NCBI GenBank assembly: GCA_001824635.1
Contig: MHYB01000095.1
Span: forward strand, 1-11,712
Length of the DNA stretch: 11,712 nt
Source: Planctomycetes bacterium GWF2_50_10
GTDB lineage: Bacteria; Planctomycetota; Phycisphaerae; Sedimentisphaerales; GWF2-50-10
Direction: 5' to 3'
Part shown: piece after piece, positions 1-6,884 of the stretch
Layout of the letters: each line of letters opens with the position of its first letter
Numbering within the stretch: the stretch's first letter is position 1
Position numbers and translations under genes: made by a program
Notes under the pieces: generated by a model
Told to the model about the DNA's origin: nothing
The model's database searches: none
Seen by the model: the letters and a program-made list of their open reading frames with translations, nothing else

Positions 1-1
1 C

Positions 2-1561
2 GAAAAGCAGAGTGCTGTCGAGGTTTCTAAGGCAAGGCTCAGACGAGAAATGGCCCGTGTTAACCAGCTTGAAGCAAGGCTTCGCACATGGGAAAGCCGT
101 TATATTGGCGCAATAGATAGTTTGTATGATCTTATAAGCGACGATACTACGCGATCGAGCTTTCTTATGCAGAAGCTCACCAGCGATGAGCGCACGGTGC
201 AGATATGGGCTTTGGAAAAAGTTTCGCAGTGGCGTTTGAGCGAAAAGACACTGCCGGACAGCTTCGGCCCAGTGCTTATTTCGCTTGTATCCTCAAACGA
301 AGATGCTGTCAGGCTCGCTACGGCAAGACTGCTGGCATTTACAAGCTATTTTGAACCGTCTGAAAAACTGCTTGCCCAGCTTGAAGTCGAAAAAAATGAA
401 ATCGTCAGGCTGGAACTTTTCTCGGCCCTGGGTGAAGCGGTGAACTATTCTGTGGCGTCATCGGAGGATAAAACGCCTAGTGCTACATATGTTTCAACGA
501 TAAATTGGGCGGCGAGGTATTTGGCAGACCCTGATGGTTTAAAGTCCCTCAAGGGAGCGCAAGTGCTCTCTAAATTGCTTATAAACGACGGCCTGGGCAA
601 AGAGGAGACATGCAAGTATTTAACCCAGCTTGGGGCAAGATATTCGGCGGAAGCCGCGGGCGGAGATGACAAATTTCGCGGAGCATTGCTCAATGAAATG
701 GCTGATCTGTGCGGCGCAAAAACATACAGGGCAGAATCGGCGAGGATTTTTGAGCCTCTCTTTATGTCGTCCGTCGCTGAAAAGGAAGATTCTGTTCGTC
801 TTTCTGCTGTTAAAGGCCTTATCAATATCGACGAACCCAAAGCGCTGCAGATCATCATTGCGAAATCGCTTTATGATGATCCAAGCCCTGACATACGCCA
901 GAGTGTTATAGCTCTTACCGGCAGGGTCGGGGCGGAATCGGACCTCAAATGGCTAAGTGTGCGGCTGGCGAAAACCGATTCGGAACAGGCTTGGGCCGCC
1001 ATGCTTGATATTTTTAAGCGATCTGGTTCTTCTACCCTTGCTGACTGGATAGGTAATATCGAGGCTGATCCGAACGTTTCTATCGCCCTTGAAAGAAAAA
1101 TAACGCTGCTGGAAATGGGTGAGCAAAAGGCACAGGTTGAAAATCAGCCGGCTGTGCTCAAGGCGGTCCGTAAGAGGCTTGCCGTGGCGTATTCCCAGGC
1201 AGGGAAGGGCGAAAAATCCCTGGAATACTGGGGCAAGATCGGCGAAAGCGCATCCCAGAACGAACGTGAAGAAGTTATCGCGGCGTTATTCGGCGAGCAG
1301 CTTAAGCAAAATAAGATCGGTGCGGCTGTACAGCTGATCGAAAACAGGCTTATCGAAAAGGATATGGATGCCTCTGACACCATTGTCATTAGGATCGATA
1401 ACCAGTTGGCCTCCGGCGGGGCGGCTTCGAATCAGGCTCTGATTGCGGCACTGAAGGCTATTAAGACAGTCACGGCCAGAACTGCCTGGCTTGAGCAAGT
1501 AAATCGCTGGAATGCAAACGTAAGTGATCCAAACAAGGCTGGGGCGGTACCCGCTAAATAG
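2..1561 (+). CDS. HEAT-repeat protein, 5' end outside window (partial)
   Basis: The frame is open from the first complete codon and no stop separates it from upstream sequence, so the ATG at 50 is probably internal and the gene starts before the window. About 519 residues are visible. The first roughly 40 are charged and heptad-like (LRREMARVNQLEARL), suggesting a coiled coil. The rest is a series of alpha-helical pairs of HEAT/armadillo type, for example DERTVQIWALEKVSQW, NEDAVRLATARLLAF, KNEIVRLELFSALGEAV, EDSVRLSAVKGLINI and SPDIRQSVIALTGRVG. A TPR-like stretch (KRLAVAYSQAGKGEKSLEYWGKIGE) lies near the C-terminus. Such solenoids usually act as protein-binding scaffolds. No catalytic motif or membrane segment is visible in this part, and a signal peptide cannot be judged without the N-terminus. 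The protein family is not recognised and no specific function is assigned. The stop is TAG at 1559-1561. Confidence 0.8.
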   Translation, partial: EKQSAVEVSKARLRREMARVNQLEARLRTWESRYIGAIDSLYDLISDDTTRSSFLMQKLTSDERTVQIWALEKVSQWRLSEKTLPDSFGPVLISLVSSNEDAVRLATARLLAFTSYFEPSEKLLAQLEVEKNEIVRLELFSALGEAVNYSVASSEDKTPSATYVSTINWAARYLADPDGLKSLKGAQVLSKLLINDGLGKEETCKYLTQLGARYSAEAAGGDDKFRGALLNEMADLCGAKTYRAESARIFEPLFMSSVAEKEDSVRLSAVKGLINIDEPKALQIIIAKSLYDDPSPDIRQSVIALTGRVGAESDLKWLSVRLAKTDSEQAWAAMLDIFKRSGSSTLADWIGNIEADPNVSIALERKITLLEMGEQKAQVENQPAVLKAVRKRLAVAYSQAGKGEKSLEYWGKIGESASQNEREEVIAALFGEQLKQNKIGAAVQLIENRLIEKDMDASDTIVIRIDNQLASGGAASNQALIAALKAIKTVTARTAWLEQVNRWNANVSDPNKAGAVPAK

Positions 1562-1577
1562 TGCCGCAACGCTTAAA

Positions 1578-1605
1578 ATCCGAAGCTCGAAACCCGAAAT
1601 CCGAA
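1578..1605 (+). repeat. Four-copy 7-base direct repeat (NNYCGAA)
   Basis: Four adjacent heptamers read ATCCGAA, GCTCGAA, ACCCGAA and ATCCGAA, all sharing YCGAA. They start 16 bases after the stop codon of the HEAT-repeat gene and are followed by A/T-rich sequence. A further copy of AAATCCGAA lies inside the riboswitch at 1881-1889, probably by chance. No function is evident. It could be a dispersed intergenic element or a slippage product. Confidence 0.6.
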
Positions 1606-1716
1606 ACAAATTCAAATTCTAAACACAAAATGACCAAAACAAGATTGCAGTTGGGGCGACTGGGCTATTGAATTTGCCCCTTCAGTGCTGAAGGCGAAAA
1701 AAATGTAAATTTACGT

Positions 1717-1744
1717 TTGACTGCCAAAATCCTTATGGTATAGA
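1717..1744 (+). promoter_or_regulatory. Sigma70-type promoter for the riboswitch transcript
   Basis: A -35 box TTGACT (1717-1722) and a -10 box TATAGA (1739-1744) are separated by 16 bases. The -10 is preceded by TGG, giving an extended -10 (TGN) context. Transcription would start near 1750, about 35 bases before the aptamer. The arrangement resembles the trp promoter at 10087-10116, which also has TTATGG directly before the -10 box. Confidence 0.6.
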
Positions 1745-1780
1745 TATATCCCGATTGCTCTTTAAAAATTGAGTGTTGTC

Positions 1781-1975
1781 AGTTGCAGGTCCTGGGAGCC
1801 TATCCCGGGATAAGCAAATGGGAATGCGGTGAAATTCCGCGACGGTCGCGCCGCTGTGAGCGTCCGCTCCGAGAAATCGGAAATCCGAATGGGAGATTGT
1901 TCCACTGCTTGCGTTATGCAGGCGGGAAGGATCCGTTCGGTAGGGTGCAAGTCAGAAAACCTGCCTGTAGCTGTT
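1781..1975 (+). promoter_or_regulatory. Cobalamin (adenosylcobalamin-type) riboswitch aptamer
   Basis: The conserved elements of the cobalamin riboswitch occur in order. A closing stem pairs GCAGGT (1785-1790) with ACCTGC (1959-1964). A side hairpin pairs CCTGGG (1791-1796) with CCCGGG (1804-1809). Next come AAATGGGAAT, the GCGGTGAAATTCCGC arm (1826-1840), the GACGG...GCCGCTGTGA core (1841 to about 1859), a CCGA-GAAA-TCGG hairpin with a GNRA-type loop (1869-1880), and the terminal B12 box AAGTCAGAAAACCTGCCTGT (1949-1968). Known members bind coenzyme B12 and reduce expression of B12 transport or synthesis genes. The downstream terminator at 2086-2121 suggests control at the transcription-elongation level. 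The regulated genes here are a surface or exported trio, not a classical B12 gene. Confidence 0.93.
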
Positions 1976-2085
1976 AGCGTTTGTGTTGTTCTCGCGTTTT
2001 GGAACACCGATGCAAATTCTCCGGCTTCTGCTGTCTTTTTCCCGGGAAAAGGCTCAGGCTGTAAAAATTTGGTATCGTTAATTAA

Positions 2086-2121
2086 CCGTCGTTCCACGCG
2101 TGGGAACGGCGGTTTTTTTTT
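2086..2121 (+). terminator. Intrinsic terminator in the riboswitch leader
   Basis: CCGTCGTTCC (2086-2095) pairs with GGAACGGCGG (2103-2112) in a 10-bp stem with one G-T wobble. It is followed at once by nine T residues (2113-2121). It lies about 110 bases after the aptamer and about 50 before the next start codon, the expected place for a riboswitch expression platform. TGGAAC (2000-2005) could pair with GTTCCA (2091-2096) and disrupt the stem, a possible antiterminator. That pairing is inferred. Confidence 0.88.
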
Positions 2122-2160
2122 GTTCCAAATTTTTTAACAGCCTCCGCGATTGAGGCACAG

Positions 2161-2167
2161 AAGGGAG
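2161..2167 (+). promoter_or_regulatory. Ribosome binding site fixing the start at 2173
   Basis: AAGGGAG lies 5 bases before the ATG at 2173, so that ATG is preferred over the in-frame TTG at 2170. The site lies downstream of the leader terminator and does not overlap it. Confidence 0.7.
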
Positions 2168-2172
2168 AATTG

Positions 2173-3018
2173 ATGCGATTTGTAATGTGTTTAGTGATTC
2201 TGGTTTCGGTTACATGTTGTGCTCAGAGCAGTCCATTTGCCGCGTCTGTCGTAAATTCCGAGGCGTGGGCAGGCGATGGTCTTTACAATGATCCGGCTGC
2301 GTCTGTAGTCGGCAAGCCTTCCACATGGATTTATGACCCTGGATATGATGATCCTGTTTACGGTTATCCGGCTTCAACCACAGCATCTTCGGTTGTGAAT
2401 TCGCCGTTCAATACAGACCCCGCGGGTAATAAACTTATAACGGCCCTGGGCGACCAGGATGAGTTGGTCGTTGCCTTTGATCATTTTGTCATGGATGACA
2501 GTTCGAACCTTTACGGCATGGATTTCACTGTCTTCGCTGCCTATGCGTTTACGGGCGACGGTTGGATCACTGAATCAACGGATATGGATACTTACTCCAT
2601 CGCTGATGGGTCGCTGTCGACATGGGACAATTTTGAAATGACTGTCAGCATAAGCCCTGATCTGGTGAACTGGTACACTTACGCCACTACGATCAATAAC
2701 GACAATCTAATGCCTGCCCAGGCGTTTGCGTGGAACAATAATCAGTGGGGAGCGGAGCAGGATTGGACAAAGCCGCTTGACCCATCGCTGACCCATGCCG
2801 ATTTTGCCGGTGCGACTGTCGCCGAGGCCTTGGAATTGTATGCCGGCTCGGCTGGAGGAATGTCATTTGATCTTGCTGGGAGTGGTTTTTCGGCTATCAA
2901 ATATATTAAGCTTACCGGCCCGGGGAAAATAGACGGTTTTGCCGATGTCGCCGCGGTGCCGGAACCTTGTTCGATACTCTTGATCGGTCTTGGTGCGATC
3001 CTTATGCGTCGAAAATAG
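2173..3018 (+). CDS. PEP-CTERM exported protein behind the B12 riboswitch
   Basis: A 281-residue protein that is the first gene after the cobalamin riboswitch. Residues 1 to about 20 form a signal peptide (MRFVMCLVILVSVTCCAQSS). The cysteines there do not fit a lipobox well. The C-terminus has the full sorting signal: VPEP at about residue 262, a hydrophobic stretch, and a basic RRK end. PEP-CTERM proteins are normally processed by an exosortase and sent to the cell surface or exopolysaccharide matrix. The middle part is rich in Asp, Asn, Tyr and Trp and looks like a beta-sandwich (AFDHFVMDDSSNLYGMDFTV, SISPDLVNWYTYATT, SAGGMSFDLAGSGFSAIKYI). From memory, similar FDH...DF.VF...SPD..NWY...IKYIK proteins occur near B12 transport genes in other bacteria, but I cannot verify that here. 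No enzymatic motif is recognised. A role in surface capture of cobalamin is an inference from the riboswitch. The next gene follows after a 68-base gap holding a hairpin. Confidence 0.85.
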   Translation: MRFVMCLVILVSVTCCAQSSPFAASVVNSEAWAGDGLYNDPAASVVGKPSTWIYDPGYDDPVYGYPASTTASSVVNSPFNTDPAGNKLITALGDQDELVVAFDHFVMDDSSNLYGMDFTVFAAYAFTGDGWITESTDMDTYSIADGSLSTWDNFEMTVSISPDLVNWYTYATTINNDNLMPAQAFAWNNNQWGAEQDWTKPLDPSLTHADFAGATVAEALELYAGSAGGMSFDLAGSGFSAIKYIKLTGPGKIDGFADVAAVPEPCSILLIGLGAILMRRK

Positions 3019-3035
3019 AATTTCGTTCACCTCAA

Positions 3036-3067
3036 GCGGGTGGGGCGACTGCCATCGTCCCACCCGC
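3036..3067 (+). other. Strong intergenic hairpin between surface genes
   Basis: GCGGGTGGGGCGA (3036-3048) and TCGTCCCACCCGC (3055-3067) form a 13-bp stem with one G-T wobble and a 6-base loop. No T run follows, so it is not a standard intrinsic terminator. It sits between the PEP-CTERM gene and the beta-propeller gene, and its 3' arm ends 19 bases before the ATG at 3087. It may stabilise the upstream mRNA, set the expression ratio of the two genes, or limit ribosome access. These roles are inferred. Confidence 0.7.
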
Positions 3068-3086
3068 GAATATGTTTGTGCTGGAT

Positions 3087-4610
3087 ATGAAAAAAATAGC
3101 TTTTTTAATAGTGTTGACCTTCTCGATGACGCCGCTTTGTGCGGGGCAGCTTTGGCAGTCGTTAGGGGCAAATGCTTCGCACACATCCATATCTGTGGAC
3201 GGTCCTTCGATGCTTGATGCGCAGCACGTCGTTTGGCAAAACGATAGTGATCCGCAAAACCCCCAATACACGATCGAGTTTGAAGGCCCGGCAAGCATAG
3301 TTGCCTTTAAGAATAAAATTTTTGCTTACGCGCGATATTATGATGTGTATGAAGCGTACACAAACAGCCAGATCGTGGCCTATGACGCATCTTCAGGCGA
3401 GATATGCTGGACGGCATTGACGGAAAAATCGAATTCGGATTCATGGTCTACTCCGGCCATAGATGCCAAAAACTCATGCGTGGTGGTTGGTTCCGGCAAT
3501 ATGATATACGCCTTTGACGCCAACACCGGCTCTACGCGCTGGAATACCGCGCTGCCAGATTTATTACGAAACATAATCAATGCTTCGCCGGTAGTGGCTT
3601 GGGATATCCCTCATGCCAGGGCTTTCATAACTGATTTTAGTACCGGCGCGACCGGTATGCTTTACTGCATTAACCTCGATGCGCAGGATGTGAATAATCC
3701 ATATCAACCCGGTCAGATCGTATGGTCTGCCTTGCTGGGCAATACCTGCGGAAATACACCTGCTTATGCCGATGGGGTGGTCTACGTCGCATGTATAAAC
3801 GACGGCGACAACAGTACCGGCACCATTTACGCGTTTGACGCAATGTCTTCAACGTCTTGTCAGCTATGGAAGTCAACGGATAGCCGTCTCAAAGGTTTTT
3901 TTGGCGGCTTGACAATCACAAAATCCGGATTTCTTTATGGAGCCACATATTACTCAAGTACCTCATCAGGCCAGAACAATTCTCAGCTTGTCAAGCTCCG
4001 CGCATCTGATGGCCGAATTGAATGGATAACTCCATGCGAGCGGACCGATTCAATCCCTGTCGTAGTGGGCAACAACATTTACCTTTCAGCAGGCATAGGC
4101 GGCACTTACGGTTCACGGCCCAAAATCCAGGCCTTTGCGGATAACGGCTCGTCGGCGCAAATGTTATGGGAGACACCAGCCGGCTCGCCGTCGATGGGCG
4201 GATGGAGCTATCACCCTGTTTACGCCAACGGCAAACTTTATGTAGGCGCTCAAACCCGGCCCATTACGGAATTCGCCGGGTATAGCGATCTGTATGTGCT
4301 GGATGTTACCAAGACTCCGCAACAGAGCGGTTTTGTTATCTCGCATTTTAGCGGTTGCGGCAACAGTCCGGCGGTATTTCTGGACAGCCTTTACGCCGTT
4401 GGCGCCGACGGTATTTACAAATTCGTCGAGCCAAAGCTGCTGGGAGATGTTTCCGGTGACGGCTGTGTTGATTATGTGGATATTAACTTGTTTTCACAAT
4501 CATGGCTCTTTGACGGCGCCCTGGGCGTTTACAGGTCTGACGTGGATTTAAATGGTATAGTCGATTTCCATGATTATTCGCATATCGCAGGTCAATTTGG
4601 GATGCAGTGA
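3087..4610 (+). CDS. Exported PQQ-like beta-propeller with dockerin-type tail
   Basis: A 507-residue protein. The start at 3087 gives a clear signal peptide (MKKIAFLIVLTFSMTPLCAG, cleavage near residue 20). An in-frame ATG at 3072 would add five residues, and neither start has a good Shine-Dalgarno sequence. Residues of roughly 30-450 contain repeated beta-propeller blades of the PQQ/WD-like type, each with a strand, a YAFDA- or AYDA-type strand, then a [S/T]G...W turn (IVAYDASSGEICW, IYAFDANTGSTRW, IYAFDAMSSTSCQLW, LVKLRASDGRIEW). Residues 451-507 carry two EF-hand-like loops, DVSGDGCVDYVDI (about 454-466) and DVDLNGIVDFHDY (about 485-497), forming a dockerin-like calcium-binding module common in Phycisphaerae exported proteins. 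No quinoprotein catalytic residues are evident, so binding is more likely than catalysis. It is second in the riboswitch-led group, and its stop codon lies one base before the next ATG. By analogy with BtuG, the beta-propeller B12-binding surface protein of Bacteroides, a cobalamin-binding role is possible but unproven. Confidence 0.87.
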   Translation: MKKIAFLIVLTFSMTPLCAGQLWQSLGANASHTSISVDGPSMLDAQHVVWQNDSDPQNPQYTIEFEGPASIVAFKNKIFAYARYYDVYEAYTNSQIVAYDASSGEICWTALTEKSNSDSWSTPAIDAKNSCVVVGSGNMIYAFDANTGSTRWNTALPDLLRNIINASPVVAWDIPHARAFITDFSTGATGMLYCINLDAQDVNNPYQPGQIVWSALLGNTCGNTPAYADGVVYVACINDGDNSTGTIYAFDAMSSTSCQLWKSTDSRLKGFFGGLTITKSGFLYGATYYSSTSSGQNNSQLVKLRASDGRIEWITPCERTDSIPVVVGNNIYLSAGIGGTYGSRPKIQAFADNGSSAQMLWETPAGSPSMGGWSYHPVYANGKLYVGAQTRPITEFAGYSDLYVLDVTKTPQQSGFVISHFSGCGNSPAVFLDSLYAVGADGIYKFVEPKLLGDVSGDGCVDYVDINLFSQSWLFDGALGVYRSDVDLNGIVDFHDYSHIAGQFGMQ

Positions 4611-4611
4611 T

Positions 4612-5439
4612 ATGAAAAACTACTCAAAAGGCTTTACATTAGTTGAATTGCTTGTTGTTATAAGCATTCTAGCGTTGCTTCTTTCAATTCTTATGCCTGC
4701 CCTGGGCATGGCCCGCGAACGAGCGCAGAGCACAATATGCATTGCCAACCTGCGTCAGATCGGCTTTGCGGTACAGCTCTACGCAAATGATTACAGCCAG
4801 TTCTTCCCGCCTGCTTATGAATCATCTACTGACACCCACTGGTGGGGCCAAAAAACGCCCACAGGTATTGATCACCAGAAGTCATTTACGTGGTCATATT
4901 TAACATCTACCCTTAAAAGGAACGGCCTTTTTGAATGTCCCTCGCAAAAGCTTGGTACATACAAGTTCCAGGGCAAGCCCGACAACATGCCTGACGGCCC
5001 CAAATGGATCACCAGTACTTACGGCTATAACGGCTATTATCTTACTCCAGCAAAGACATCAGGCTGGGCAACCATGATAGGCAACCGTCCCTGGCAGCGC
5101 AGCCAAACGGTTATCCATCCCGCGCAGGTTTTCGTCTTTGCCGATACGATGCTTGACCGTGACCCCGGTGCCGGCTCAGCTATCGAAAATTGCGCTCTTC
5201 TTGATCCGCCGCAATTATTTATGAGCGGCTCATGGCAAAAAAATGACTACCCGACAACATCCTTCAGGCACAATTTGCGGACCAACGGTTATTTTGCCGA
5301 CGGCCATGCTCAGTCAACTCCGCTGCCGGCATCATCCGCATATCGAGCACGGCAAGTTATATCTTCAGTTGGTCATGATAATGACTGTTATGTTCCTGAT
5401 TGGCGTAGCTGGGTGACCGGCAGACGCCCGCGTCAATAA
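4612..5439 (+). CDS. Type II secretion-like pseudopilin, H-X9-DG type
   Basis: A 275-residue protein. Starting at 4612 places the prepilin signal at the N-terminus: MKNYSKG then FTLVELLVVISILALLLSIL. Cleavage is expected between Gly7 and Phe8, and Glu is the fifth mature residue. A prepilin peptidase would cut and methylate it, and the helix would anchor it in the inner membrane or in a pseudopilus. A motif H220-x9-DG (HNLRTNGYFADG) matches the prepilin-type processing-associated H-X9-DG motif that is abundant in planctomycetes. The middle contains a Trp/Tyr-rich globular region. The start codon lies one base after the upstream TGA, so translation is probably coupled to the beta-propeller gene and it belongs to the B12-riboswitch group. 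Planctomycete genomes hold many such proteins with unknown substrates. No terminator is obvious after the stop. Confidence 0.9.
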   Translation: MKNYSKGFTLVELLVVISILALLLSILMPALGMARERAQSTICIANLRQIGFAVQLYANDYSQFFPPAYESSTDTHWWGQKTPTGIDHQKSFTWSYLTSTLKRNGLFECPSQKLGTYKFQGKPDNMPDGPKWITSTYGYNGYYLTPAKTSGWATMIGNRPWQRSQTVIHPAQVFVFADTMLDRDPGAGSAIENCALLDPPQLFMSGSWQKNDYPTTSFRHNLRTNGYFADGHAQSTPLPASSAYRARQVISSVGHDNDCYVPDWRSWVTGRRPRQ

Positions 5440-5476
5440 AGCTATTTTTCAATGTCATCTGTGCTTTTAGACGAGC

Positions 5477-5504
5477 TTGATTTCCGACTGCCGCATGGTA
5501 CAAT
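5477..5504 (+). promoter_or_regulatory. Promoter of the comF operon, probably leaderless
   Basis: A -35-like TTGATT (5477-5482) and a -10 TACAAT (5499-5504) are separated by 16 bases, with TGG just before the -10 (extended -10). Only six bases separate the -10 from the ATG at 5511, so the expected transcription start falls on or beside the start codon. This agrees with the absence of a Shine-Dalgarno sequence before that ATG. Confidence 0.55.
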
Positions 5505-5510
5505 TTCGGC

Positions 5511-6278
5511 ATGGCTTCCATCGGTAAAAGCAGGGTTAGTGTTGTCAAGATCGCCGGGGCGGCAGCGCAGCTTCTCTGGCCGGCGAGTTGCGGGACTTGC
5601 GGCGCTCTTATCGAAAATCATGTTGACGATCTATGTGAAAAATGCTGGCAGGATCTCCGCGCGTGCTGCGGCGCGGATTATTGCCGAAGGTGCGGTCTTA
5701 CGGCGAGCCGATTCGCTATCTACGATGGAGCCTGCACGCAATGCCGAGACAAGCAGTTTAATTTCGATTCCATTGCTCGAGCAGGGATATATACGGGGGT
5801 GCTATCAAAAGCTGTACTCGCGTTTAAGCATGGCCGCGATGAAGTGGCCCCCATATTAAAGACGCTCGCAAAAGCTGCCCTGGCCTCCGCTGGTTTCGAA
5901 AATCCACCCGATCAATTTGTTCCTGTGCCGCTATATTGGTTTCGTCGTGTGCAAAGGGGTTTTAACCAGGCCCATATACTTGCCCGCGCCATCTGTCCCC
6001 AACTAAACCTGATAAAATGCGATCTCGCCCGTACACGAAACACGCCCAGGCAGGCCCTCCTTGATGCCAAAGATCGTTTCACAAATGTCCGCGATGCCTT
6101 CGCCATTAGACGAGGCCACAGCTTTAAAGGCAAAACCATCTGCCTTGTCGATGACGTGAAAACCACCGGTTCGACGTTAAATGAATGCGCATCGCTTCTT
6201 AAGACAGCAGGGGCCGTCAACGTCTATGCCGTGGTGATCGCGGTGGCGGACCCTAATTTTAGAGACATGCGCTCATGA
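5511..6278 (+). CDS. comF: ComF family phosphoribosyltransferase-like protein
   Basis: A 255-residue protein of the usual ComF/GntX length. The N-terminal third is a zinc-ribbon-like region with paired cysteines at C27/C30, C42/C45, C58/C61 and C75/C78. The C-terminal part is a type I phosphoribosyltransferase domain with RRVQRGFNQA (about 145-154), the RNTPRQALL segment and the PRPP-binding loop LVDDVKTTGST (212-222). ComF proteins are linked to DNA uptake during natural transformation, and the relatives are widespread in bacteria that are not known to be competent. The exact biochemical reaction is not settled. It heads a tight operon, and its TGA overlaps the ATG of the HAD gene by four bases (ATGA). 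The start codon lacks a Shine-Dalgarno sequence and follows a promoter closely. Confidence 0.93.
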   Translation: MASIGKSRVSVVKIAGAAAQLLWPASCGTCGALIENHVDDLCEKCWQDLRACCGADYCRRCGLTASRFAIYDGACTQCRDKQFNFDSIARAGIYTGVLSKAVLAFKHGRDEVAPILKTLAKAALASAGFENPPDQFVPVPLYWFRRVQRGFNQAHILARAICPQLNLIKCDLARTRNTPRQALLDAKDRFTNVRDAFAIRRGHSFKGKTICLVDDVKTTGSTLNECASLLKTAGAVNVYAVVIAVADPNFRDMRS

Positions 6279-6874
6279 AAATAAATGTGGTGATATTCGA
6301 CCTTGACGGGACTATAACCGAGCCGATACTGGATTTTGATCAGATCCGAAAGGAAATAGGCTTTGGCCCGCATGCCGGCACGATACTCGAAGAAATGGAG
6401 CACATGACCGAGCTTGAAAAGAAGCGTGCTTTCGCGATAATCGACGCGCACGAAACCGCTGCCGTCGAAAAATCTCGCCTCAATGCTGGTGTACGAGAAA
6501 CTCTCGACTATCTCGCCGTTAAGAAGATACAAACCGGCATAATCACCCGCAACACAAAAGAGAATGCGCTGGCCGTTGCCGCCAAGCACTCTCTTAATTT
6601 CGATCACATCGTCGACCGCTTTGACGGACCTGTCAAGCCGGACGCCTGGGGTGTTCTAAGATTGTGTGAAATATTCAACACCCCGCCCGAACAGGTAATC
6701 GTAGTAGGGGACTTCCTCCACGACGTCCAGGCCGCCCGGGCGGCAGGGGCGGTCTCAGTACTGCTGAAAAACCACAAAAATGCCCATGACTTCTTGCCCT
6801 GGAGCGATTACTCTATTGACAGGATAGACGAGCTTATCTCGCTTATCCAAAAACTTTATTCGCGCAAAGTATAA
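6275..6874 (+). CDS. HAD-superfamily phosphatase (phosphoglycolate phosphatase-like)
   Basis: A 199-residue protein with all four HAD motifs. Motif I is FDLDGT (residues 8-13, nucleophile D9 and acid/base D11). Motif II is IITRN (T91). Motif III is the lysine in VKPDAWG (K121). Motif IV is GDFLHD (D146, D150). A helical cap (about residues 15-75) fits the subfamily I phosphatases such as phosphoglycolate phosphatase. It would be a cytoplasmic, magnesium-dependent phosphomonoesterase, and the substrate cannot be read from sequence. Its ATG overlaps the comF stop, so the two are translationally coupled. Next gene starts 10 bases after the stop. Confidence 0.92.
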   Translation: MKINVVIFDLDGTITEPILDFDQIRKEIGFGPHAGTILEEMEHMTELEKKRAFAIIDAHETAAVEKSRLNAGVRETLDYLAVKKIQTGIITRNTKENALAVAAKHSLNFDHIVDRFDGPVKPDAWGVLRLCEIFNTPPEQVIVVGDFLHDVQAARAAGAVSVLLKNHKNAHDFLPWSDYSIDRIDELISLIQKLYSRKV

Positions 6875-6884
6875 AGGAGTCTAT

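Larger units (their letters stand above)
1562..2172 (+). other. 611-base non-coding leader region
   Basis: This long gene-free stretch holds, in order: a 7-base direct repeat (1578-1605), small inverted repeats (GGGGC/GCCCC at 1653-1680 and CCTTCA/TGAAGG at 1679-1694, neither followed by a T run), a promoter (1717-1744), the cobalamin riboswitch (1781-1975), a 14-base perfect palindrome centred on CCCGGG (2037-2050), an intrinsic terminator (2086-2121) and the ribosome binding site of the next gene (2161-2167). Short open frames here lack ribosome binding sites and overlap the structured RNA. I read the region as regulatory, not coding. Confidence 0.8.

Noticed and set aside
445..858. Minus-strand open frame of 137 codons
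   Set aside because: It is fully inside the HEAT-repeat gene, is low in recognisable motifs and reads as an antisense shadow.
2010..2081. Short 23-codon frame starting ATG at 2010, between riboswitch and terminator
   Set aside because: No Shine-Dalgarno sequence, no regulatory codon run such as repeated identical amino acids, and no conserved motif. Treated as chance.
1762..2137. Overlapping open frames on both strands in the leader region
   Set aside because: They overlap the cobalamin riboswitch and terminator and lack ribosome binding sites. Their sequence is explained by conserved RNA structure.
2967..3086. Extended N-terminus of the beta-propeller protein upstream of 3087
   Set aside because: The extension overlaps the PEP-CTERM gene and the intergenic hairpin, and it would bury the signal peptide that begins at 3087.
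4570..4611. Upstream start of the pseudopilin gene
   Set aside because: It would overlap the dockerin-coding end and place residues before the prepilin leader. The ATG at 4612 gives a standard seven-residue leader ending in Gly.
5452..5859. Plus-strand open frame of 135 codons overlapping the start of comF
   Set aside because: The ComF frame shows paired cysteines and a clear family match over the same bases, while this one has no recognisable features.
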